DNA of 64,000 nucleotides. Origin: Bacillus mycoides. GTDB lineage: Bacteria; Bacillota; Bacilli; Bacillales; Bacillaceae_G. The notes below the pieces were generated by a model, which saw only the letters and a program-made list of their open reading frames with translations, was not told the DNA's origin and searched no databases. Of this stretch, positions 1-8,125 are shown in pieces. Every line of letters starts with the position of its first letter. Within the stretch, counting starts at the first letter, position 1. The stretch covers positions 62,001 through 126,000 of the forward strand of contig NZ_CP036135.1 in NCBI RefSeq assembly GCF_018742245.1, in the 5' to 3' direction. The translations under genes were made by a program, and so were the position numbers.

Positions 1-156
1 AAATTAAAAGAAGCACGTGATATTGCAATGGACGAAATGAAAGAACTTGCAAGACAAAAAGGTGCTAATGCAATCGTTGGTGTTGACGTAGACTACGAAG
101 TTGTTCGTGATGGTATGTTAATGGTTGCTGTAAGTGGTACGGCTGTACGTATATAA
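1..156 (+). CDS. YbjQ-family protein, C-terminal part (5' end outside window)
   Basis: The frame is open from the first base and ends at the TAA at 154-156. The last 51 residues include [17 protein letters not shown] and end [11 protein letters not shown]. They match almost residue for residue the ends of the two complete YbjQ-family genes at 28040-28351 and 46669-46980. YbjQ proteins are about 105-residue cytosolic proteins, annotated as heavy-metal-binding-like, with no firmly known function. Only the start is missing because of the window edge. A strong terminator follows 20 bases downstream. This is the most diverged of the three copies (ELARQ instead of QLATQ; terminal Ile instead of Val), so it is probably an older paralog. 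Confidence 0.85.
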   Translation, partial: KLKEARDIAMDEMKELARQKGANAIVGVDVDYEVVRDGMLMVAVSGTAVRI

Positions 157-176
157 TAAGATAGAAAACAGGCTCT

Positions 177-212
177 CCCCGTAAAGTGTATATGCTTTAC
201 GGGGATTTTTTT
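177..212 (+). terminator. Rho-independent terminator after ybjQ
   Basis: A perfect 10-bp stem CCCCGTAAAG / CTTTACGGGG (177-186 with 195-204) is followed by a run of seven T at 206-212. It lies 21 bases after the ybjQ stop codon. Confidence 0.9.
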
Positions 213-300
213 GTTGGAAAAATTTTGGGGTATACCCACGAGGCCGCTTGTACACATGTAATCCCAAAATAATATGCCATAATTTCATTCAAGCCAGTAT

Positions 301-2025
301 TTAAACATTTTGCAAAAGCGGTAAATAAATGTACACCGAGGTTCCTACTCCAACTTTACTTGTTATACAAATTCTTCCCTGATGACTTTCAATAATTTTG
401 TAACTAATCATTAAACCGAGACCTGTTCCTTTTTCTTTCGTACTATAAAAAGGTTCAGCAAGTTTTGCAATTCTTTCTTCTGGAATACCAATCCCCTCAT
501 CTGAAATACAAATTTCCACCTCATTGTTACTTACTTTCTTAGTGGTAATGGTTATGTCTCCCCCATGTGGCATTGCTTCAATCGAATTTTGTAAAACATT
601 GATAAACACTTGTTTTAATTGTTTTTTACAACAATCAATATATACAACGTCAGGATCCGTTTGGAATGTGACATGAATATTTGTCATAATTGCCTTTGTG
701 TTAATTAATGATACAACGTTTTTTAAAATTACATCGATGCTCTCTTGTTCAAAAGAACATACCTCAGGCTTAGCAATCGATAAAAATTCATGAATAATAG
801 ATTCAATGTGCTCAATTTCAGAAAGTATGAGTTGAAAATATTTTGATTCATGTTTCATTTGTATCTCTAATAATTGTATAAATCCTTTAATAACAGTGAG
901 TGGGTTTCGCACTTCATGTGCAACCCCTGCAGCGAGTTGACCGACAGTAGCTAATTTATCTGATTTATTTAGTAGTTCCTCTGTCTTTTTCCGCTCTGTA
1001 ATATCGCGAACCATAACCATCACTTTATCTGTTAATAGCGGTAAACATCGTGCTTCAAAAAAGTAAATACTATTATGCATGAGCAAGGAGTAATCTACAA
1101 TTTCTATGGAATTATTCTGCTGTACCCTTGCAATTGCTTCTTGTAGCTGCAGGGCAACATCTAAAGGTAACACATCCTGAAATTTTTTATACATAAATTG
1201 TTCGACAGGTACATAAAATCTTGATGGACAGCCGGCTTTATAATCAACGATTACTCCGTCAAGTCTTGTTAAAAAACATAAGTCTGGGAGTGCTTTAAAA
1301 ATTAATTCTAACTCTGAAGATTTTTCTATAAGTTTTTCTTCTACCTGTTTCCGATGCGTAATATCAATACCAACTGCCCAGTGACTGTATCCAGGAACAG
1401 GGAATTCTTCTGAAAGGTTTGACCACAGGATTGTTTTTTCATCACCGTTTTTACAAGTAAGTGTCATTTCCCAATCACGAAAGTTTTTACCGAGTTCAGA
1501 AAATCCATGAAGTAACTGGTTCCGATACGTTTCATCTGGATAAAGTAGCTCTAACGCGCAAGGATTGTTAATAATTTCAGCGGCACTATAACCTGTTACA
1601 AGTTCACACTCTCGGTTCCATATGACAATATTCCCTTCTTCATCACAAGCATCAACCATAACGGGCATGTTGTGTAAAATCGTATATAATTTTTCAGCAG
1701 GGATAGATTGATCTTTCTGCAATTGCTGTAATGTATTCATTCCTTTATTCGTTATAATCGTTGCAAGGGATTTAAAGTATATAGTGCAAGACTCAATACT
1801 ATCTTTAGGCGAAAAAATCACAAAATCACCAATCTTATTTTCATTGAATATAATAGGGACATGAATTTTTGCATGTAAATGTATATCAGAGGATGGTGTG
1901 CCGTAATGAAATATGATTCCTCCGTTGCAATCAAGCAGCTGATGTGAAATCTGTGTTAAAAGATAAAAGTGTTCTGCCATAGTTTGTATTTCTTTTACGT
2001 CAATAATCTCGGTCAGTTTGTACAT
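301..2025 (-). CDS. PAS-domain sensor histidine kinase, sporulation-kinase-like
   Basis: Protein of 574 aa. Residues 1-100 form a ligand-sensor-like region with no predicted membrane segment. Two PAS domains with PAC tails follow (about 112-228, ending DITHRKQVEE, and 240-350, ending DITERKKTEE). The HisKA helix carries the phospho-acceptor His370 in GVAHEVRNPLTVIKG, and a HATPase domain (about 460-570) has N box NVLQNSIEAM, DEGIGIP and KGTGLGLMIS. Soluble multi-PAS kinases of this build feed the Spo0 phosphorelay in Bacillus (KinA/KinE type); that role is inferred from architecture. The ATG at 2025 is preceded by AGGGGTGAGAGAAT. No response regulator is adjacent, as is usual for sporulation kinases. 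An orphan hybrid-signalling kinase is the alternative. Confidence 0.85.
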   Translation of the reverse strand: MYKLTEIIDVKEIQTMAEHFYLLTQISHQLLDCNGGIIFHYGTPSSDIHLHAKIHVPIIFNENKIGDFVIFSPKDSIESCTIYFKSLATIITNKGMNTLQQLQKDQSIPAEKLYTILHNMPVMVDACDEEGNIVIWNRECELVTGYSAAEIINNPCALELLYPDETYRNQLLHGFSELGKNFRDWEMTLTCKNGDEKTILWSNLSEEFPVPGYSHWAVGIDITHRKQVEEKLIEKSSELELIFKALPDLCFLTRLDGVIVDYKAGCPSRFYVPVEQFMYKKFQDVLPLDVALQLQEAIARVQQNNSIEIVDYSLLMHNSIYFFEARCLPLLTDKVMVMVRDITERKKTEELLNKSDKLATVGQLAAGVAHEVRNPLTVIKGFIQLLEIQMKHESKYFQLILSEIEHIESIIHEFLSIAKPEVCSFEQESIDVILKNVVSLINTKAIMTNIHVTFQTDPDVVYIDCCKKQLKQVFINVLQNSIEAMPHGGDITITTKKVSNNEVEICISDEGIGIPEERIAKLAEPFYSTKEKGTGLGLMISYKIIESHQGRICITSKVGVGTSVYIYLPLLQNV

Positions 2026-2279
2026 ATTCTCTCACCCCTATTTATGTAAACATGCATATGTATTTATTTTTTAAATTTTCTTAGTTTTTATATTATACAA
2101 ATTAAATGTGTCGAGGTACACAGAAAAGAGGGGTTATTTTAATTTTTAAATGATTCCCGCCAATTTTTCATAAAAATGCTTTCCAAAAACTTGCCTTAAA
2201 AACTATGTCCCTGATAGGTACTTTTTTGAATTACTACCTCAACTATCATAAACAATAAATGAAATCTTTACAGAAAAAA

Positions 2280-2310
2280 AACAACTTGAATAAGGACAAG
2301 TTGTTTTTTT
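2280..2310. terminator. Bidirectional terminator hairpin
   Basis: Stem AACAACTTG / CAAGTTGTT (2280-2288 with 2297-2305) lies between an A-run and a T-run, so it could stop transcription in either direction. No gene ends directly beside it, suggesting that the genes it once served are gone. Confidence 0.75.
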
Positions 2311-2700
2311 CTAAAGGGCACAGCAAAGAAAGAGTGGAGGAAAAAATGCATACACACATGTCAATGATGTAAAGCAAACCAACAAATAAAACTAAAAATT
2401 CAGACAATTATATCGCTAAGGGTTTTTGTATACTCTTTCTTTGTTATTATAAGTCTAGCATGAAAATAAAAATAAAACAACAAAAATATACAATTTTCTG
2501 TTAAATTCGACATTTATTTCGCAAGTTACCATTTCCACATTAAGCATCAGTTACTAGAATATTTATTTTTTTAAGGTGTTTAGGTATTAATAAAATTTAC
2601 ATGATACCTATTATCGATAACTATGTAAACCTAATAATATTCTTAAAGATTGCTTTTTTTCTGTCCCATTTTGAAAAGATTCTGGATTTACACGTATCTG

Positions 2701-2730
2701 GGCGGACCTCCATATCCATCGACTTAAGAG
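2701..2730 (+). repeat. Decayed IS231-type terminal repeat
   Basis: The stretch GGCGGACCTCCATATCCATC, followed by GACTTAAGAG, resembles the GGTACCCCACATCCATCAAC-TTAAG ends of the clear IS231 copies at 9.8 and 50.5 kb. No transposase follows, so this would be a solo end. Confidence 0.4.
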
Positions 2731-3156
2731 TTTTTAATAGACCATAAACCCAGATCCTCCGTTTTCTACAACTAGTTATTTATAAGAGCGCATCTTATTC
2801 AAATTTATATTCTGATGCAATTTTACATATCTAAATAAAAGAAAACTGTATGCAGAGTACGATTAAATTATATTAATAGTTTATTAAATTGTATTTAATG
2901 ATTCTAATGAATCGAAATTATTATCTTTTTATTGGATATATCAAGTTGTAACTATTATTTTTACTAAAATGAAATTAAATAGTAATTTTATTAGTATAAT
3001 ATTTAGGATTACATTAATTCATTTATCGAAATAATTGAATGTAATTGGCGGAATTCTACTATTTACGCGTCGAAAACTTCGTGTTTCAATAAAACCACAA
3101 ATGGTATTACATCTGGTAATAATAAGGAGAAGTTTTAGAAAGAGAGTGAACTATTC

Positions 3157-4353
3157 TTGACAATAAAAATAGAGGGAATATATCGAGAAATATTAGATGG
3201 AAAAAGAAAAAGTTTTCCTCCTGGTACATGGAGTGAAGATGTGAACGGGGAATCAAAAAGGAGGGTAACGCGATATTTAATTGAGGATGTTTTAAAATGG
3301 AGCAATGATGATATTAAAGAAGAATGGAACCAGAGTCTCATTATAAAATTCAAATTAACTAGTGTGATGCAGACTTATCGAAGTAGTCCATATGAGATGT
3401 TAAACGCAGCATATCCCAATCGATTTGAACCATGGGAGTTAAAGCATGCTCCTAAGTGTTTTTGGACATACGAAAAAGGATTGGAAATATTAAGGGTAAT
3501 AATTGAAGAAAAAGAAAGATTAACAGAGTATCAATTACTAAATAAGTATGATTTGAAGTGGTTAATAGAAAATAAACTGGGCGAGGTATGTTCGAGCTAT
3601 TTTAATGGTAGCCCCTATCAAATGTTGAATGCAGCATATCCCGATCGATTTAAAGAGTGGGAATTGAAATGTGTTCCTAAGAATTTTTGGACTAAGGAAA
3701 AAGGGCTGTTGGCCTTACGTTGGTGGAGTGAGAAAAAAGAAAAATTAACAATAGAAGACGTACTTGATGTGTATAGTGGGGAGTGGTTAAGAGAAAGAAA
3801 TTTAGGTACACCACTGTTGAAGTATTGGAATAGAAACGCTTATCAGATGTTAAATGCAGCATATCCCAATCAATATAGAGAATGGGAATTAAAAAGAGTT
3901 TCTAATAAATTTTGGAACGATAAAGAAAAGAGTTTAAAGATTTTTAAGCAGATTATCAAAGAAAAGGGCATGTCTCAGGAAGATATAAAGAAACATTACA
4001 GTTTGAAGTGGATTGTAAATAACGGGTTGAGGACACCTCTCATGAGGTTTTGGTCGGATAGCCCCTATAAGATGTTAAATGAGGCGTATCCAAATCAATT
4101 TAAAGAATGGGAATTAAAAGCAGTACCTAATAGGTTTTGGGAAAAAGAGAAAGCGAAAAAAATAATTAAGGATGAAATAGATAAAGCTGGGATATCTGTT
4201 TCACAGTTATTAAAAATAGGAGGAAGAAAATGGATGGTGAAAAACAAATTAAGTACACCTTTTAATAAATATTGGGGGGGCAGTACATCTACGATGTTAA
4301 AAGAAATATATCTGAAAGAATTTGAAGTGGAAAATAGTAAGAAAGTGTACTAA
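3157..4353 (+). CDS. Tandem-repeat protein, DUF4046-like
   Basis: Protein of 398 aa with no signal peptide or membrane segment. From about residue 75 it is built of four units of roughly 75 aa plus a partial fifth. Each carries the core MLNAAYPN-(R/Q)-F, then WEL, then P-x-x-FW, and ends with a K-W-(L/I)-x-x-(N/K)-x-L stretch before the next SPY-x-MLN. Aromatic residues, basic residues and helix-turn patterns suggest a repeated helical DNA-binding module. I relate it to the DUF4046 repeat proteins of the B. cereus group from memory, without a search. The start is a TTG at 3157 behind the weak AGAGAGTGAAC; no better ATG exists. It stands alone with its own terminator. Nuclease, regulator and structural scaffold remain possible. 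Confidence 0.75.
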   Translation: MTIKIEGIYREILDGKRKSFPPGTWSEDVNGESKRRVTRYLIEDVLKWSNDDIKEEWNQSLIIKFKLTSVMQTYRSSPYEMLNAAYPNRFEPWELKHAPKCFWTYEKGLEILRVIIEEKERLTEYQLLNKYDLKWLIENKLGEVCSSYFNGSPYQMLNAAYPDRFKEWELKCVPKNFWTKEKGLLALRWWSEKKEKLTIEDVLDVYSGEWLRERNLGTPLLKYWNRNAYQMLNAAYPNQYREWELKRVSNKFWNDKEKSLKIFKQIIKEKGMSQEDIKKHYSLKWIVNNGLRTPLMRFWSDSPYKMLNEAYPNQFKEWELKAVPNRFWEKEKAKKIIKDEIDKAGISVSQLLKIGGRKWMVKNKLSTPFNKYWGGSTSTMLKEIYLKEFEVENSKKVY

Positions 4354-4462
4354 ATGTATGAAAAGATTGTTATTCAGTGCCATATTATTTATTAAGAAAG
4401 AGATAAACGGTTCTTTTTAACGGATAGGGAAGGAAGATATGTCGTGGTGACATTTCAATTTC

Positions 4463-4518
4463 ACCTTCTGTCTCAAAAACTAAGATTACTTTTGATTTTG
4501 AGACAGAAGGTTTTTTTC
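4463..4518 (+). terminator. Strong terminator downstream of the repeat protein
   Basis: A 16-bp perfect stem, ACCTTCTGTCTCAAAA / TTTTGAGACAGAAGGT (4463-4478 with 4496-4511), is followed by seven T. It lies 110 bases after the stop at 4353. Confidence 0.9.
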
Positions 4519-4753
4519 TGTATATCCATTTATTTTATTCATACCATAATATAAACCTTGTAATTTCTAAAAAATAGGATAGTCGTATAAATAAAAATCA
4601 CAACATAATGCAAATAAAAAACTATCTTAGAAATTTTTGATTATATCTCAATAAGATAAGAATACTTTTGATTTTGAAACAGAATATTTTGTGTTTTTAT
4701 AACTACCGATAAGATTACTTATGTAAACTAGATGATTATGAGCTTTCTCGTTT
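4519..4753. other. Non-coding stretch before an IS605 end
   Basis: AT-rich with no coding frame. TACTTTTGATTTTGA at 4660-4680 repeats part of the preceding terminator loop (4488-4500), which suggests a local duplication of the terminator region that has since decayed. Confidence 0.4.
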
Positions 4754-4790
4754 TCTGTCAGTAGGCGTAAGCCTACGTTTTTTGTATACT
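4754..4790 (+). repeat. Solo left end of an IS200/IS605-type element
   Basis: Contains TGTCAGTAGGCGTAAGCCTA, a hairpin with GTAGGC/GCCTAC arms and GTAA loop, followed by CGTTTTTTGTATAC. The same sequence precedes the tnpB starts at 22253 and (reverse strand) 34672. Here no tnpB follows. The flanking TCGTTTTCT is also found at the 5' side of the other two copies. Confidence 0.75.
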
Positions 4791-4864
4791 ATGCCGTATT
4801 CCATAATAGGGGTACGGAAACGATTCTGGGTATGAAGGGCCACTCTGGAAAAATATTCAATAAT

Positions 4865-4899
4865 AAAAATCGTAGGAATTAATAATTCCTACGATTTTT
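4865..4899 (-). terminator. Terminator of the immunity-like gene
   Basis: Stem of about 14 bp, AAATCGTAGGAATT with AATTCCTACGATTT, directly downstream (minus strand) of the gene ending at 4903. Flanking A and T runs make it potentially bidirectional. Confidence 0.85.
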
Positions 4900-4902
4900 T
4901 GA

Positions 4903-5226
4903 TTAGAATTCTCTAATATTAATTGCAAAATGTGGTTTGAATCTCACTTCAATTGCTTTTTTCTCTTCAGAGCACTGAATATGGAGTGCTTCATTGCGAG
5001 TATAGACTCGTTCTACAAATTCCATATTGACGTCAAATACACATCCTTCATTATAAGAAAGACTTAATTTAATTGTATTCTCATAAACTGACATAATCAT
5101 TATTACTTTAAATCCTAAGTGATCCATTTTACGATACAGATACACACCTGCACCCTCAATCAAAAAGTCTTCTGGTTCACTCTCGAATAGCTCTAATAGT
5201 TCGTATCTATCATATTTAATATCCAA
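4903..5226 (-). CDS. Small acidic protein, candidate immunity protein
   Basis: Protein of 107 aa, acidic at the N-terminus (ELFESEPEDFLIEG), with alternating beta-type hydrophobic stretches and no membrane segment or signal peptide. I do not recognise the family. Its position is informative: it begins 40 bases after the stop of an open reading tail (5266-5380) that looks like the C-terminal end of a larger polymorphic-toxin-type protein. Its own terminator follows at once. Small, acidic, all-beta proteins directly behind a toxin C-terminus are typically immunity proteins; this function is inferred from context only. Confidence 0.6.
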   Translation of the reverse strand: MDIKYDRYELLELFESEPEDFLIEGAGVYLYRKMDHLGFKVIMIMSVYENTIKLSLSYNEGCVFDVNMEFVERVYTRNEALHIQCSEEKKAIEVRFKPHFAINIREF

Positions 5227-5265
5227 TGTTTATAACCAACCTTATGCACCGTAAAATAATTTTTA

Positions 5266-5380
5266 TTATTTTTTCTTTGCGGGAATAGCGGTAATAACAT
5301 CCCCGTTATCATTAAGTATAACATAACCATCTGCTCTACTATATTTCCATGTACCAGGTGTATCAGCTGGAGATAGTTCC
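5266..5380 (-). pseudogene. C-terminal coding fragment, possible toxin tail
   Basis: An open stretch with no start codon encodes SPADTPGTWKYSRADGYVIL, then NDNGDVITAIPAKKK and stop (TAA at 5266-5268). The composition and the clean stop followed by a small acidic gene resemble the last residues of a secreted polymorphic toxin with its immunity gene downstream. Its 5' side runs into the end of yjcZ near 5380, so the body of the protein has been deleted. I cannot name the toxin family; a fragment of some other exported or phage protein is possible. Confidence 0.45.
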
Positions 5381-5470
5381 AACTATGATTAATAAGATAA
5401 AGAGCACAAACAGTAAGGAGAATCCGCCATCAAATCCACAATCTCCGTAGCAACTATTACCATATCCCAT
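5363..5470 (-). CDS. YjcZ-family small sporulation membrane protein
   Basis: Protein of 35 aa starting MGYGNSCYGDCGFDGGFSLL and continuing FVLFILLIIVG. A Gly/Tyr-rich N-terminus followed by one hydrophobic helix is the hallmark of the tiny YjcZ proteins associated with spores in Bacillus. The ATG at 5470 has AAAGGA ten bases upstream. The last residues (TISS) are unusual for the family, and the frame overlaps the toxin-like fragment. The 3' end may therefore be a fusion created by the same deletion. Confidence 0.8.
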   Translation of the reverse strand: MGYGNSCYGDCGFDGGFSLLFVLFILLIIVGTISS

Positions 5471-5513
5471 ATAAATTTTTCCTTTGAGTAAGAGTAAAAA
5501 TTTATATTCATAT

Positions 5514-6011
5514 TTAATCATTAAAATAAACCGCACCAAAGTTTTCATTAAATCTTTTACACCAAACAGAAACCGAACCATATACACTTACGTCTATCCC
5601 CTCAGGAATTTCGTAGTTTTGGTCTCCTTTATTTCCTTTTAATTTTCCTAATTCAATATACTGATAGTTTTTCACATCTTCATTATTTTTTAAACGATTT
5701 GTAGGAACTAATACAACTCGTACATCTGGCCCATTAGATGTTTCAAAATCGGAAAATCGTAAAACGCGTTTTCCATCCGCTAATTGATGAATTTTTGCCG
5801 TTCCAGTTGTTTCATGGATACCATTTTGAAACTGCCCTTCACTTATTACTCGATCACTTAGTTGCCTTGCTTCAGTTGATTGTACCTCTGTTTGTGGCAA
5901 TGCTTCATTCACGTGCTTATCAATAAATATTTTCTCTGGTCGGAACAATGACCATAAAATCCCCAATACAATTATCAAACCACCTATAAACCATACATAT
6001 TTTCTTTTCAT
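5514..6011 (-). CDS. DM13-domain membrane-anchored protein
   Basis: Protein of 165 aa from the ATG at 6011, which has AGGAGG eleven bases upstream; the frame is open further upstream but without such a site. Residues 1-22 form an N-terminal membrane anchor (YVWFIGGLIIVLGILWSLF). The rest is an extracytoplasmic DM13 domain with FSDFETSNGPDVRVVLVP and the end VSVWCKRFNENFGAVYF, including its conserved Cys. DM13 domains are beta-sandwiches proposed to act in redox or electron transfer. The broken sensor kinase immediately upstream (6142-6532) suggests that this was once an output gene of, or an operon with, a two-component system. Confidence 0.85.
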   Translation of the reverse strand: MKRKYVWFIGGLIIVLGILWSLFRPEKIFIDKHVNEALPQTEVQSTEARQLSDRVISEGQFQNGIHETTGTAKIHQLADGKRVLRFSDFETSNGPDVRVVLVPTNRLKNNEDVKNYQYIELGKLKGNKGDQNYEIPEGIDVSVYGSVSVWCKRFNENFGAVYFND

Positions 6012-6141
6012 AAAGTAAAAAACCTCCTGTAACATACTGTGTAGTAGTATGTTAACAAGAAGGTCTTTCATTTTTCTAACGTAAATGTTACAAAAGTCTT
6101 TCAGCCGCCTTATTTTTTTCTGATGTGATGGGAAGAGTAAA

Positions 6142-6532
6142 TCAAAATTCACTTCCCTGCTTACTATCTGCGTGATTCCTCACACCAATTTCCCTTTTGT
6201 GCATTTCAATCAATGATTTTGCAATAGCTAATCCGGACCCTCCAGATTGTGAACTTCTTAATCGATCTGTTCTAAAAAACGTTCAAATACGCGTAATTGA
6301 TTATTTGGAGAAATTCTCATCCCCTCATCCCGCAAATTGAATTGGACCTGTTGAGTTTGTTTATTTTCCTCCACAGTCAATTCAATTGTCCCAGAGATAG
6401 GAGAATATCGAATTGCATGATGTAATAAATTACCTATGACACTTTCTATTTTACAAGGCATAATCAAAAATCGAGGTAATGTATCAGGAACATTCAATTG
6501 CACATGGATTTGTTTGTCTCCTAATAGGGATC
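6142..6532 (-). pseudogene. Histidine kinase C-terminal remnant, cut by IS231
   Basis: Encodes the ATPase half of a sensor kinase: N box VIGNLLHHAIRYSP, then DEGMRISP, then RVFERF. After a frameshift near 6255 come SQSGGSGLAIAKSLIEMHK (G2 box) and the stop at 6142-6144. The N-terminal sensor and the HisKA domain are missing because an IS231 end begins at 6538. The family is BaeS/PhoR-like. With neither phospho-acceptor nor intact frame it must be non-functional. Confidence 0.85.
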
Positions 6533-7888
6533 ACCATACATCGCTATCAAGCTAAGATAAATTTATATCCATAAAATCAAAAAAACGCTATTCTTTTTGT
6601 AGAAATATACAGAAAGGATGGCGTTTTGTATGACTCTATCTATTCAAGATGAGTTTCTTTTATTCGCTGAAAAATTACAGCGATATCTATCTCCAAACAT
6701 CCTTCAACAGCTCGCGTAGGAGACGGGCTTCGTAAAACGTAAAAGTAAGTATGGTGCACGAGATTTGGCCGCTTTATGTATTTGGATTAGTCAACACGTA
6801 GCAAGTGATTCCCTCACTCGATTATGTAGTCAACTTTATGCAAATACAGCTACACTCATGAGTCCAGAAGGACTTAATCAACGTTTTACCGATGCGCTGT
6901 TTTATTTCTACAGCGTGTATTTTCCCTTTTAATCAAAAGAAGACTAAACGATTGGTCTCAAATCCCAAACCAATACACTTCTTATTTTCAACGTATACGT
7001 ATTTTAGATGCTACTATTTTTCAAGTACCCAATCATTTGGCCCCTATTTATCCTGGTTCAGGAAGATGTGCACAAACAGCTGGTATTAAAATTCAGCTAG
7101 AGTATGATTTACATAGTGGAAAATTCCTCAATTTTCAAATGGAGCCAGGTAAAAATAATGATAAAACCTTCGGTACAGATTGTTTAGATACCTTACGTTC
7201 AGGAGGTTTATGTATTCGAGATTTAGGATACTTTTCTCTAAAAGATTTAGACCAGATGGATCAACGAGGTGTATTCTATGTTTCACGGTTGAAATTAAAT
7301 AATAGAGTATATGTGAAAAATGATTCTCAAGAATTCTTTCGGGATGGGACAGTAAAAAAGCAATCCCTATATGTTTTACTTAACCTTGAAGATATTATAC
7401 ATCAGATAAAACCAGGAGATACTTATGAAATTCGAAATGCCTATATTGGACAACAAAAATTACTCTCACGAGTTATAATATACAGACTGACATCGACTCA
7501 AACTCATAAACGTAGGAAACAGCAAACCTATGTTGAAAAGAAAAAAGGAGTTACATACTCTGAAAAAAGTAAACGATTAACAGAAATCAACGTTTATATT
7601 ACCAACATACCATGGAACAGGTTCATGATATCTACTCACTACGTTGGCAAATAGAGATTGTATTTAAAACATGGAAATCTCTTTTTGGTATCAGTCATTG
7701 TCACAATATTAAGCGAGATCGTCTAGAATGTCATCTTTATGGACAGTTAATCGCTATTTTTCTTTGTTCTTCCACTATGTTCAAAATGCGACAGCTGTTA
7801 CTACAGAAAAACAAAAAGAATTAAGTGAATATAAAGCGATTTATATGATTCAAGATCATCTGTACTTAGTATATGCAGCTATACAAAA

Positions 7889-8125
7889 CATACTAAGATT
7901 AGTAGTGCAGACCAAGGCATTGGTTCGCACTACTATTTTTTATATAGTAGAAGTGAAGAGGAGGTCGTGGGTGTTTTTGGGTCCTGAATCCGTATACAAA
8001 ACTTACCTTTTTCACTTACCTTATTTGAATCAGTTTTTAGTATGTTGGTCTTCGAGATCGTGTATAAGAAATGAGAATCGATAAGTGTAAGTTGAAGACT
8101 TCAATTCCACCTGAGGAGGCGCTAT
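7889..8125 (+). ncRNA. Candidate IS110 bridge RNA region
   Basis: The left non-coding segment starts with a strong stem: TAGTAGTGC (7900-7908) pairs perfectly with GCACTACTA (7927-7935), and ACCAA/TTGGT extends it inside. More pairable sequence follows up to the recombinase RBS. Bridge RNAs of IS110 elements carry a 5' stem-loop, a target-binding loop and a donor-binding loop in this position. The assignment rests on family knowledge plus the hairpin; the guide loops were not modelled. Confidence 0.45.

Larger units (their letters stand above)
2026..3156. other. Gene-poor region of 1.1 kb
   Basis: No convincing coding frame on either strand. It holds the kinase promoter region (2026-2150), a bidirectional terminator at 2280-2310 and a weak IS231-like end at 2701-2730. 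The rest is AT-rich. It probably represents decayed mobile DNA. Confidence 0.6.
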
